64,000 bases of DNA from positions 124,001 through 188,000 of the forward strand of contig CAVWNY010000002.1 in the NCBI GenBank assembly GCA_963756545.1, in the 5' to 3' direction. This document shows positions 10,796-18,836 of the stretch, in pieces (position 1 is the first letter of the stretch; each line of letters opens with the position of its first letter). The notes below the pieces were generated by a model. That model made no database searches. It was not told where the DNA came from and saw nothing but the letters and a program-made list of their open reading frames with translations. Made by a program: the position numbers and the translations under genes. This DNA comes from DATFDN01 sp963756545. GTDB lineage: Bacteria > Pseudomonadota > Alphaproteobacteria > Acetobacterales > Acetobacteraceae.

Positions 10796-11589
10796 GCGCC
10801 GCACGCCAAATTTTGGGGGCGCTGGAGGCACGCGCGCCGATCGAGGCGCCGGTCGTCGTGCTCGCGGCGCATCCCGATGACGAGACGATCGGCGCCGGCG
10901 CCTCGCTCTCGTTGTTCCGCAAGCTGCTGATCGTGCATCTGACCGACGGCGCGCCGCGCGACCTGCGCGATGCCCACCGGGCCGGCTTCGCCGACGCGCT
11001 GAGCTATGCGGCGGCGCGCCGGGCAGAGCTTCGGGCGGCGCTGCACGCGGGCGACGTGACGGCCGAGCTGGCCGAACTGGGCGCGCCGGATCAGGAGGCC
11101 GCGCTGTCCATGCCCGCCCTCATCCCGGCGCTGGCAAAACTCCTCGCGCGCTTCCGTCCGGCTTGCGTTCTCACCCACGCGTACGAGGGCGGCCACCCCG
11201 ATCATGACGCCGCGTGCCTGGTCGCGCGCCTGTCCTGCCACACGCTCGACCCGCCGCCGGCGTTGCTGGAGATGGCGGGCTATTTCGCCACCCTGACCGG
11301 CGAGACGGTCGTCGGCGGGTTCCTCGGCGAGCCCGCCGCGCTGGTCGCGACCTTGCCCGCGCCTGAGCGCGCCCGGCGCGAGGCGATGCTCGACTGCTTC
11401 GTGACCCAGCGCGCGACCTTGGCGCCGTTCCGCGGCATGGAAAGCGAATCATTCCGCCTTGCCCCGCCCTACGATTTCAGCGTCGCGCCGAACCCCGGTC
11501 TCTTGTGGTACGAGCGGCAGAACTGGGGAGTGGACGGCGCGCGCTGGCGCGTTCTCGCCAAGCAGGCGCTCGCTTCGTGCGGAATCTGA
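10792..11589 (+). CDS. PIG-L family LmbE-like deacetylase
   Basis: The 265-residue protein carries the zinc-binding motif AAHPDDETIGAG at about residues 25-36 and the second metal/catalytic motif THAYEGGHPDHDAA at about 125-138. PIG-L/LmbE enzymes remove acetyl groups from N-acetylglucosaminyl lipids or conjugates, including MshB and Bca in thiol-cofactor pathways. In this operon the likely substrate is an N-acetylated sugar attached by one of the glycosyltransferases. The start overlaps the hydrolase-like gene by four bases, and the next gene starts 13 bases before this stop. Confidence 0.88.
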   Translation: MSAARQILGALEARAPIEAPVVVLAAHPDDETIGAGASLSLFRKLLIVHLTDGAPRDLRDAHRAGFADALSYAAARRAELRAALHAGDVTAELAELGAPDQEAALSMPALIPALAKLLARFRPACVLTHAYEGGHPDHDAACLVARLSCHTLDPPPALLEMAGYFATLTGETVVGGFLGEPAALVATLPAPERARREAMLDCFVTQRATLAPFRGMESESFRLAPPYDFSVAPNPGLLWYERQNWGVDGARWRVLAKQALASCGI

Positions 11590-12632
11590 CGATCCTGAGT
11601 GTGGCGTTTCCGTTCGCACCGGTGTCGGCGGACGGGGTGGGCGGGGCGGAGCAGGTGCTCGCAACGTTGGACGCGGCGCTGACGCACGCGGGGCATGGGT
11701 CCATCGTGCTTGCTTGCGAGGGATCGTCGGTCGCGGGCGAATTGCTCGCCATTCCGGCGACGCGCGGTACGATCGACGACGCGGCGCGGGCGCGGGCGCA
11801 CGCAGCGGTGCGCGCGGCGATGGCGCGCATTCTGGCGGCGCGGCGGGTCGATCTCATCCATCTGCACGGCATCGACTTCGCCGACTACCTGCCACCGCCC
11901 GGCCCGCCGGCATTGGCGACGCTGCACCTGCCGCCCGAGTGGTACCCGCGACCGGCGCTCCATCCCGCGCGGGGCAACACATTCCTGCACGCCGTCTCCG
12001 AGACCCAGGACCGGGCGCTGCGGCCTCTGGCCGACCCGCGCGCGCTCCTGCCTTCGATCGCGAACGGGGTGCCCGTGGCGGCGCTGGGCGCGGCGCGACA
12101 CGCGCGGCGCGGCTTCGCGCTGACGCTCGGCCGGCTGTGCCCGGAGAAGGGTCAGCACATCGCGCTGGATGCGGCCCGTCGCGCCGGGATCAGGCTGCTC
12201 GTGGCGGGCGCGACGTTTCCGTATGCGGCGCACGAGGCGTATGTGCGCCGCGACATCGTCCCCCGACTGGATTCGGGCCGCCTGATCGGTCCCGTGGGCT
12301 TCGCCCGCAAGCGCCGGCTGCTCTCGGCCGCGCGTTGCCTGCTGGTCCCGAGCCTTGCTGCGGAGACGAGCAGCCTCGTCGCGATGGAGGCCGCCGCGTG
12401 CGGCACGCCGGTCATCGCATTTTTCGCCGGCGCGCTGCCCGAGATCGTGCAAGACGGCGTGACGGGTTTCCTGGTCCGCGACAGCGACGAAATGGCGCGC
12501 GCGATCGGTCGCGCGCATGAGATCGATCCTGAGACATGCCGGCGGGTAGCGCGCACCCGATTCTCGCAAGAGGCGATGACCGATGCCTATTTGCGGCTTT
12601 ACGACCGGCTCGCGCTGGCGGCGGCAGCGTGA
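11577..12632 (+). CDS. Group 1 (GT4-type) glycosyltransferase
   Basis: A 351-residue GT-B glycosyltransferase. The N-terminal domain begins RNLTILSVAFPFAPVSADG and has the glycine-rich GVGGAEQVLATLDAAL loop. The C-terminal domain has GRLCPEKGQHIALDAARRAG and the E-x7-E element AETSSLVAMEAAACGTPVIA that binds the nucleotide sugar. The start is taken as GTG at 11577, because the conserved beta strand begins directly after it; this places the start 13 bases inside the deacetylase gene. GT4 enzymes include MshA, which joins GlcNAc to inositol phosphate, but the specific acceptor here is unknown. Its stop overlaps the next start (TGATG). Confidence 0.85.
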   Translation: MRNLTILSVAFPFAPVSADGVGGAEQVLATLDAALTHAGHGSIVLACEGSSVAGELLAIPATRGTIDDAARARAHAAVRAAMARILAARRVDLIHLHGIDFADYLPPPGPPALATLHLPPEWYPRPALHPARGNTFLHAVSETQDRALRPLADPRALLPSIANGVPVAALGAARHARRGFALTLGRLCPEKGQHIALDAARRAGIRLLVAGATFPYAAHEAYVRRDIVPRLDSGRLIGPVGFARKRRLLSAARCLLVPSLAAETSSLVAMEAAACGTPVIAFFAGALPEIVQDGVTGFLVRDSDEMARAIGRAHEIDPETCRRVARTRFSQEAMTDAYLRLYDRLALAAAA

Positions 12633-13537
12633 TGGGGGTCGAAACCATCATCGACGACGCCCCGCTGCGCGACCTTGCGCCGGAGTGGCGGGATTTGTGG
12701 CGTCGCACCGGGAAAAGCCCGTTCCAGTCGCCGGCCTGGATGTTCGCCTGGTGGCGCTGCTTCGGCACCGGGCAGCCGGTCGTGGCGGTGGCGCGCGATG
12801 GTGCCGGTGCAACGGGCCTGCTCGCCTGCTATCTGCTTGGGGGGACGCTGCTGCCGATGGGGGCGGGCCTCACCGATTACCACGACGCGCTAGGCGCGGA
12901 GGCGCCGGCGTTGCTCGCCGCCGTGCTGGACGCGTCCGGCGCGACGGCGTGCGACCTCACCGATTTGCCGCCAGACGCCGCGTTGCGGACCACGCCGACC
13001 CCGCCCGGCTGGCGCGCGAGCCTCCATGAGACCGATCCGTGCCCCGTTCTTTCCGGCCCGCTCCCGCCGGGGCGACTGCGCGACATCCGCCAGGCCCGGC
13101 ACCGGGCCGAGCGCCGGGGCGGCTGGCGCGTCGAGGTCGCGACGCCGGACACACTGGAGGCCGCGCTCGCCGCGTTCGAGCGGCTGCACGCGCTGCGCTG
13201 GAGCGAGGAGGATTTGCGGGTCGCGGCGTTTCGCCTTCTGGCCGCGCCTGCCCTGCTTGAAGCGGGTGCGTTGCGGCTGGCGCTGCTGCGCATCGGCGGC
13301 GAGATCGCCGCCGGGTGTTATGCGCTGCTCGCGCCCGATCGGCTGCTATTGTACGTGAGCGGGTTCGATCCCCGGTTCGCGTACGAAAGTCCCGGCACGA
13401 TCCTGCTTGGACACCTGATCGAGCACGCGCGGGCGGAGGGCCGGGCGATCCATTTCCTGCGCGGCGGCGAAGCCTACAAATACGCCTGGGGCGGCGCGGC
13501 CCGCATGAACGCGACGCGCCTGCTGCGGATGGAATGA
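12632..13537 (+). CDS. GNAT-fold acyltransferase, BioF2-like/CelD-FemAB related
   Basis: The 301-residue protein has the double-GNAT layout of the CelD/BioF2-like group. The N-terminal part includes PEWRDLWRRTGKSPFQSPAW and a WWRCFG segment; the C-terminal part includes RLRDIRQARHRAERRGGWRV, LHALRWSEEDLR and the strand-turn FLRGGEAYKYAWGGAARMN. These proteins transfer an acyl group to an amine and are often found in surface-polysaccharide operons. After PIG-L deacetylation exposes an amine, this enzyme could re-acylate it; that order is an inference from gene content. The start overlaps the upstream stop by one base. Confidence 0.78.
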   Translation: MGVETIIDDAPLRDLAPEWRDLWRRTGKSPFQSPAWMFAWWRCFGTGQPVVAVARDGAGATGLLACYLLGGTLLPMGAGLTDYHDALGAEAPALLAAVLDASGATACDLTDLPPDAALRTTPTPPGWRASLHETDPCPVLSGPLPPGRLRDIRQARHRAERRGGWRVEVATPDTLEAALAAFERLHALRWSEEDLRVAAFRLLAAPALLEAGALRLALLRIGGEIAAGCYALLAPDRLLLYVSGFDPRFAYESPGTILLGHLIEHARAEGRAIHFLRGGEAYKYAWGGAARMNATRLLRME

Positions 13538-14370
13538 ACGACGATCCGGTGACGCTGTGCCTCGCGGGGCGCATCTCCGCGCCGGTGGCGATCGCCCGGC
13601 TGGTGCTGGCCGGGATCGCTCCGGATGCGATCGCGGCGCGGCTGGAAGACGTGGAGGGGGCTGATGAACTGCGCCGCCTGCTCGGCGCGCGGGCCGGCCT
13701 CGCCCGTCTGTCCGAAGCCGCCGCCGTGATCGACCACGAGGCGGCCGGGGCGGGCGCACTGTCCGTCTTCCGCGAGGGTTTCGACCGCGCCGCCGCGATC
13801 TCGCCCGAGGCGAGCGTGGCCGCCTACTCGCTGGGCGATCCGGGTCTGCTGGACGCCGCGACGGCGGAGTTGGTGCGATGGCTCGACGCGCGCGGATTGG
13901 CCGACGGCGACGTGCTGGACCTCGGCTGCGGGATCGGCCGCGTGGCGGCGGCGCTGCGCCGCGCGCGCTCGGTGCTCGGGCTGGACATCGCGCCGGGCAT
14001 GATCGCCGAGGCGCGGCGGCGGCATGGCAATGACGGCCGACTGCGATTCGCGGTGACGGACGGGCGGGGGATCGCGGGGGCGGAAGGGCTGTTTGATCTG
14101 TTGCTGGCGGTGGATAGCTTTCCGTATCTTGTCGCTGCCGGGGTTGCGGAGCGGCACGTTGCGGATGCCTCCCGCATACTGCGGCCGGATGGGGCAATGG
14201 CGATTTTCAATCTGTCGTATCGGGGGGTGGAGGCGGATCGTGCCGAGGCGCGGGCATGGGCGGAGGCGTATGGGTTCCGGATTGAATACGAGGGATTGCG
14301 GCCGTTCCGGCTTTGGGATGGAAGGGTGTTCTTGCTGGTCAGAGATAGCAGAGGAAGTAGGACGGGATAG
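13534..14370 (+). CDS. Class I SAM-dependent methyltransferase
   Basis: Last gene of the operon. The first 110 or so residues of this 278-residue protein are helical and unlike common methyltransferases (AGRISAPVAIARLVLAGIAP, then ARLEDVEGADELRRLLGARA). The SAM-binding domain follows with VLDLGCGIGRVAAAL at about 127-141, VLGLDIAPGMIAEARRRHG as motif II, and LLLAVDSFPYLVAAG as the post-motif. The C-terminal half is a standard methyltransferase domain. The N-terminal extension could hold the acceptor. It overlaps the GNAT gene by four bases. The intergenic stretch downstream (115 bases) separates it from the convergent phosphatase gene. Confidence 0.82.
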   Translation: MNDDPVTLCLAGRISAPVAIARLVLAGIAPDAIAARLEDVEGADELRRLLGARAGLARLSEAAAVIDHEAAGAGALSVFREGFDRAAAISPEASVAAYSLGDPGLLDAATAELVRWLDARGLADGDVLDLGCGIGRVAAALRRARSVLGLDIAPGMIAEARRRHGNDGRLRFAVTDGRGIAGAEGLFDLLLAVDSFPYLVAAGVAERHVADASRILRPDGAMAIFNLSYRGVEADRAEARAWAEAYGFRIEYEGLRPFRLWDGRVFLLVRDSRGSRTG

Positions 14371-14485
14371 CGTAGCGTATCCGGTCGCCGGCCGCTGTCG
14401 GAGGCGGCGGCTGGTATTAGGTCCAGGCAACGCCGCAAGTGTCTATGAGGGAGCAGAACCCGAGATTCAAGCTGACCACTGCCGC

Positions 14486-15076
14486 TCAAACCGGCACATT
14501 AACCCCCAGCACCCGCACCGCGCTCGCCTCCAACACGATCACGCTGCGGCTGGCGGGCGCTATCTCAAGCCGGTGGAACAAATCGAGCGGTGCCCCCAGC
14601 GCGTGCGCCACCAGCGCCTTTACAATATCCCCGTGGCTCACCGCCGCGACCTCGGCATCGGGAAACCGCGCCGCCAGCGCCGTGATTGCCGCCACCGCAC
14701 GGGATTGCGCGGCGAGCATCGTCTCGCCGCCGGGAATCGGGGCGGTGGCGCGGAAGGCGTTGAAGGCGATCCAGGCGGGGAGGGCGTGCAACGCCTCGAA
14801 CGCCATCCCGGTCCACTCGCCGAAGTCGATCTCGTTCAGGCCGGGGACTTCCAACACCTCCAGCCGATGCGGCGCGGCGATGATCGCGGCCGTCTCCTGC
14901 GCGCGCTGGAGCGGGCCGGCGGCGACCGCCGCCAGGGGCCGCGCGGCCAACGTCTCGGCGAGCCGCGTCGCCTCCGCCCGACCCGCCTCGTTCAGCGCAT
15001 GGCCCTCGGTCCGTCCGGCCAGCACCCGCCCGAGCAGGTCGTAGGAGGCATGGCGGATCAGGTGGAAGGTGGTCAT
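14486..15076 (-). CDS. Histidine phosphatase (phosphoglycerate mutase-like)
   Basis: The 196-residue protein starts TTFHLIRHASYDLLGRVLAG, with the phosphate-accepting histidine in the RHA(G) motif at residue 9. It has GPLQRAQETAAIIAAPHRLE, GLNEIDFGEWTGMAFE and VSHGDIVKALVAHAL, the second catalytic histidine. The family hydrolyses small phosphomonoesters. It overlaps the inositol-phosphate synthase gene by four bases, so its natural substrate may be the inositol phosphate that enzyme makes; this is inference, because most bacteria use a different (IMPase) fold for that step. It also resembles alpha-ribazole phosphatase (CobC), but no cobalamin genes are nearby. Confidence 0.85.
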   Translation of the reverse strand: MTTFHLIRHASYDLLGRVLAGRTEGHALNEAGRAEATRLAETLAARPLAAVAAGPLQRAQETAAIIAAPHRLEVLEVPGLNEIDFGEWTGMAFEALHALPAWIAFNAFRATAPIPGGETMLAAQSRAVAAITALAARFPDAEVAAVSHGDIVKALVAHALGAPLDLFHRLEIAPASRSVIVLEASAVRVLGVNVPV

Positions 15077-16143
15077 GCGCCGGCGATGAATGCCTCGGTC
15101 AGCGCGCGTGCCTCGTGATCGGAGAACTGCTGGGGCGGGCTTTTCATCAGCGAAGCGCACGGCCCGCTCAGCGCGCCCCCGACGCCGCGGTCCATCGCGA
15201 GCTTGGCGAGCCGCACCGCGTCGATCACCACGCCGGCGGAGTTGGGGCTGTCCCAGACCTCCAGCTTCAGCTCGCAGTTGATCGGCACATTGCCGAACGT
15301 GGTGCCCTCCATGCGAATGTAGCACCATTTCCGATCGCTCAGCCACTCGACGTAGTCGCTCGGCCCGACATGCACATCGCGGGCCGGCAGCTTCGTGCCC
15401 AGTTGGCTGGTGACGGCGCGCGTCTTGGAAAGCTTTTTCGATTCCAGACGGTCGCGCTCCAGCATGTTCAGGAAATCGGTGTTGCCGCCAAAATTGAGCT
15501 GGTAGGTGCGATCGACGCGCACGCCGCGTTCCCGGAAAAGCTGGGTCAGCATCCGATGCACGATGGTAGCACCAACCTGGCTCTTCACGTCGTCGCCGAT
15601 CAGCGGCAAGCCATGCGCGGCGAACCGGGCGGCCCAGTCGGGGTCAGAGGCGATAAAGACGGGGATGCAGTTGACGAAACCGCAGCCGGCAGTGAGCGCC
15701 GCTTCGGCGTAGAACCGCGCGGCCTTCTCCGATCCGACCGGCAGGTAGCACACCAGCACGTCGGTTTCGCTGCGGCGCAGGATGCGGGCCACATCGGCCG
15801 CCGGGACGTCGGATTCCCGCAGCGTGTCGCGCAGGTAGCGGCCGATGCCGTCGAGCGTCGGGCCGCGATGGACAACGACGCCTGCCGGGGCGACCTCGGC
15901 GAAGACGTGCGTGTTGTTCGGCTCGGCCCCGATCGCTTCCGCAAGATCGCGCCCGACCTTGCCCTCAGTGACGTCGAACGCGGCGGAGAACTCGACGTCG
16001 CGCACATGATAGCCGCCGAGCGCGACATGCATCAGGCCGGGAACAAGCTCGGCTGGATCGGCCTCGGCGTAGAACGTGACGCCTTGCACCAGGGAGGACG
16101 CGCAGTTCCCGACCCCGGCGATCGCCACCCGCAGTTTCGGCAT
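15073..16143 (-). CDS. ino1: myo-Inositol-1-phosphate synthase
   Basis: The enzyme isomerises glucose 6-phosphate to inositol phosphate with bound NAD. The 356-residue protein matches the short prokaryotic family: Rossmann motif VAIAGVGNCASSLVQGVTFY at about residues 6-25, TDVLVCYLPVGSEKAARFYA, the active-site block DVKSQVGATIVHRMLTQLF and YQLNFGGNTDFLNMLERDRL, and lysine-rich ESKKLSKTRAVTSQLG. ATG at 16143 begins directly on the Rossmann strand. It is the first gene of a two-gene unit with the phosphatase, transcribed toward the glycosyl-modification operon. Inositol phosphates are needed for mycothiol in actinobacteria, and for inositol lipids or compatible solutes elsewhere. Confidence 0.93.
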   Translation of the reverse strand: MPKLRVAIAGVGNCASSLVQGVTFYAEADPAELVPGLMHVALGGYHVRDVEFSAAFDVTEGKVGRDLAEAIGAEPNNTHVFAEVAPAGVVVHRGPTLDGIGRYLRDTLRESDVPAADVARILRRSETDVLVCYLPVGSEKAARFYAEAALTAGCGFVNCIPVFIASDPDWAARFAAHGLPLIGDDVKSQVGATIVHRMLTQLFRERGVRVDRTYQLNFGGNTDFLNMLERDRLESKKLSKTRAVTSQLGTKLPARDVHVGPSDYVEWLSDRKWCYIRMEGTTFGNVPINCELKLEVWDSPNSAGVVIDAVRLAKLAMDRGVGGALSGPCASLMKSPPQQFSDHEARALTEAFIAGA

Positions 16144-16297
16144 CCCTCACTCCGCCCAGAGTTCTCGGTGACGGGCGGGGAACGCTCCACGGGCGGAAGG
16201 GTTGCAGAGGGAACGTCCCGGCGGGCGAAATGTGAGTGACGGATAGACCTCCCCAGCATCGCGCCGTCAGAGCGCCAGTCGTTGAGCAGCGAACCTT

Positions 16298-17104
16298 CTA
16301 TCTCCGATCCAGCGGGGTGCCCATCGCGGCCTCGGCCTCCTGAGCTTTTGCCGGTCCTCGGAGGAAGCTCGCTGCTGCTACGGCGATCAGCACGCCGATC
16401 AGCGAACCAAGCAGATAAACCCAGTAGGTCGACAGATCGCCGCGGGCGACGTCCGGGCCGAACGCCCGAGCCGGGTTGAACGCCGCTCCCTCATATGGGC
16501 CGCCCATCGTTCCTGCCGCCATAACATAGGCGCCGACGGCAATCGGCACGAAGCTGCCGTTAAGCTTCGGCCCGTTGGCCATGCTGAGCACCAGGAGCAC
16601 CATTCCGAAGGTGAGGATTGCTTCGAAAATGGCTGCCTGCCACAATTGACCGGGCTGGGGGATCGTCGCGGCGAGATTGCCGCCGTGGCCAAACAGCACC
16701 GCCGCGACCAGCGACCCGGCCGTTGCTGCTACGAACTGAACGATGAAGTAGGCTAGCGCCATGGGCCAGCCCATATCGCCGCGAAGGGTGAACGCGAATG
16801 TCATCGCGGGGTTGAAATGGGCCGAAATGTCGCCGAGGAAATACACTGCCGCGACGAGCCACAATGCCGAAACTGCGGACAAGGTAAAGGCGAACTGGTA
16901 CGGGGCCAGCGAGGCGCCGCCGTAGCCTGCGAGGATCGCCGCCCCGCCCGACAAGACAAATGTCAGGCCAAAGGTGCCGATCGCCTCGGAAAAAAGTCTG
17001 CGGGCCCGATGGTCGTCGCTGGTCCAGTCGGCGGTAAATCGCTGGCCGACCTGGGCCGCAAGCGCGTTCCGGCCGACCTTCTCGATGGCTCGCTGATCGC
17101 TCAT
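16298..17104 (-). CDS. Aquaporin/MIP family channel
   Basis: The 268-residue membrane protein has six predicted helices and both NPA boxes, FNPAMTFAFTLRGDMG in the first half and FNPARAFGPDVARG in the second. It therefore forms a water or small-solute pore in the inner membrane. An N-terminal extension of about 40 residues precedes the first helix (LFSEAIGTFGLTFVLSGGAA). The ATG at 17104 lies 25 bases after the fumarase stop, so the two appear to be one transcript. I cannot decide between water and glycerol selectivity from sequence alone. The C-terminus ends in a short charged tail (KAQEAEAAMGTPLDRR). Confidence 0.88.
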   Translation of the reverse strand: MSDQRAIEKVGRNALAAQVGQRFTADWTSDDHRARRLFSEAIGTFGLTFVLSGGAAILAGYGGASLAPYQFAFTLSAVSALWLVAAVYFLGDISAHFNPAMTFAFTLRGDMGWPMALAYFIVQFVAATAGSLVAAVLFGHGGNLAATIPQPGQLWQAAIFEAILTFGMVLLVLSMANGPKLNGSFVPIAVGAYVMAAGTMGGPYEGAAFNPARAFGPDVARGDLSTYWVYLLGSLIGVLIAVAAASFLRGPAKAQEAEAAMGTPLDRR

Positions 17105-17129
17105 CGCGACGCCACGAAAGGTCGCCGGC

Positions 17130-18533
17130 TCATTGCGCCGCCACGTACGGTTGAACCATTTTGCTAGGATCGACGACTCGGTCGAATTCGGCTTCCGTGA
17201 CGAACCCAAGTTTTAGCGCGGCCGCCTTTAGCGTGAGGTCGTTGTCCATGGCATAGTGCGCGATTTTCGAAGCCTTGTCGTAGCCGATCACCGGCGAGAG
17301 CGCCGTCACCAACATCAGCGAACGCTCCACATACTCGGCAATCTTCTTGAGGTTAGGCTTGGTCCCTTCGACAAGGAACTTGCGGAAGTTCGTGCAGCCA
17401 TCGGTCATCAGCGTGATCGAATGGGCAATGTTGTAAATGATCAGCGGCTTATAGACATTCATCTCGAGATATCCACCGGCGCCGCCGAAGCCCACCGCGA
17501 CATCGTTGGCCATCACCTGGGCCGCGATCATTGTCAGCGCCTCGGCCTGGGTCGGGTTCACCTTACCGGGCATTATTGAGGACCCGGGCTCGTTCTCCGG
17601 AATGTTCAGTTCCGCAAACCCTGCGCGCGGGCCGCACGACATCAGCCGGATGTCATTGGCGATCTTGTAAAGCGACACGGCAAGGGTGCGTATTGTGCCC
17701 GAGAGCTGCACCAGTGCGTCGTGTGCGCCCTGGACCGTGAACTTGTTCGGGGCGGTTACGAAAGGCTGGCCGGTAAGCCTCGCAATCTGCGCCGCCGCAG
17801 CCTCGGCAAATCCAGGGGCCGAATTGATGCCGGTGCCGACTGCGGTCCCGCCGAGCGCCAGCTGATAGACGCTTGGCAGCGATGCCTCGAGCCGCTCCAC
17901 ATCATCCGCGAGTACGCCCGCGTAACCCGACCACTCTTGGCCGAGCGTCAGCGGCGTTGCGTCCTGCATATGGGTGCGGCCGATCTTGATGATGTCCTTC
18001 CATTCGTCAGATTTGGTCGTGATGGCGTCATGCAGAGCCTTCACCGCCGGGATCAGCCGCTGCTTCACATTGACTGCCGCCGCGATGTACATGGCGGAAG
18101 GGAAAGAATCGTTCGACGACTGGGCCATATTGACGTGATCGTTGGGGTGAACCGGCCTCTTGCTTCCCAGCGGCGTGCCGGCGAGCTGGCAACAGCGGTT
18201 GGAGATGACCTCGTTCACGTTCATGTTGAACTGCGTGCCGCTGCCCGTCATCCACACATGCAACGGAAACATGTCGTGATGCTGACCCGCCAAGATCTCG
18301 TCGCAGACTTGGACGATGAGCCTGTAGGGTTCGTCCGCGAGCCGCTTATCCGCCTGATTGGCAATGGCAGCGGCTTTCTTGAGGATGGCGTAGGAGGTGA
18401 TCATCTCCCGAGGGATCAAATCCTTGCCGATGCTGAAATGCTCAAGCGAACGCTGGGTCTGCGCACCCCAAAGCCTGTCAGCCGGAACATCGACCTCACC
18501 GAGGCTATCGGTTTCCTTACGAACGCCTGCCAT
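17130..18533 (-). CDS. fumC: Class II fumarate hydratase
   Basis: Fumarase C converts fumarate and water to L-malate in the citric acid cycle and is iron-independent. The 467-residue protein carries the superfamily signature GSSIMPGKVNPTQAEALT near residue 318, the substrate-binding segments TGSGTQFNMNVNEVISNR and HPNDHVNMAQSSNDSFPSAM, and GRTHMQDATPLTLGQEWSGY with the catalytic histidine. Length is normal. Codon use looks less GC-rich than flanking genes (frequent TTG, ATT and AAG), which might mean acquisition with the aquaporin gene; this is only a visual impression. The ATG opens with MAGVRKETDSLGEVDVPADR. Confidence 0.96.
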   Translation of the reverse strand: MAGVRKETDSLGEVDVPADRLWGAQTQRSLEHFSIGKDLIPREMITSYAILKKAAAIANQADKRLADEPYRLIVQVCDEILAGQHHDMFPLHVWMTGSGTQFNMNVNEVISNRCCQLAGTPLGSKRPVHPNDHVNMAQSSNDSFPSAMYIAAAVNVKQRLIPAVKALHDAITTKSDEWKDIIKIGRTHMQDATPLTLGQEWSGYAGVLADDVERLEASLPSVYQLALGGTAVGTGINSAPGFAEAAAAQIARLTGQPFVTAPNKFTVQGAHDALVQLSGTIRTLAVSLYKIANDIRLMSCGPRAGFAELNIPENEPGSSIMPGKVNPTQAEALTMIAAQVMANDVAVGFGGAGGYLEMNVYKPLIIYNIAHSITLMTDGCTNFRKFLVEGTKPNLKKIAEYVERSLMLVTALSPVIGYDKASKIAHYAMDNDLTLKAAALKLGFVTEAEFDRVVDPSKMVQPYVAAQ

Positions 18534-18836
18534 GATTCATTCTCCGCATGGGGCGTTCCGTGCGACTGGTCTGGTGGCCCAGCCGTTTAGCTTGATCCAG
18601 CCCCCTTGGTTCACGACACTGCTCGAAAATTCGCGACTTCGCAACTCGGCGCGCTCCTCGGCATCGACGACCACCTCAAGATGGTTGATGCGGTCCCTTG
18701 GTCCTTTCCGGCCGTGGCGTTTGCGCATCTGTCCTGCCGCGTTTGCGTGGAGCCGGAGGCGAGCAAGCCAGCCGCATTGCTACATAGCAGCGGCTATCCT
18801 CGATCCTCGGTCCGGCAACGAACCGGGTGAATTCCT
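18534..18836. other. Intergenic region between fumC and the MetE-like gene
   Basis: About 300 bases hold the upstream region of fumC. Short open frames exist on both strands, including one on the minus strand reading HLEVVVDAEERAEL in its middle, but none has a recognisable domain or a convincing ribosome-binding site. I see no clear terminator or operator. Confidence 0.5.
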
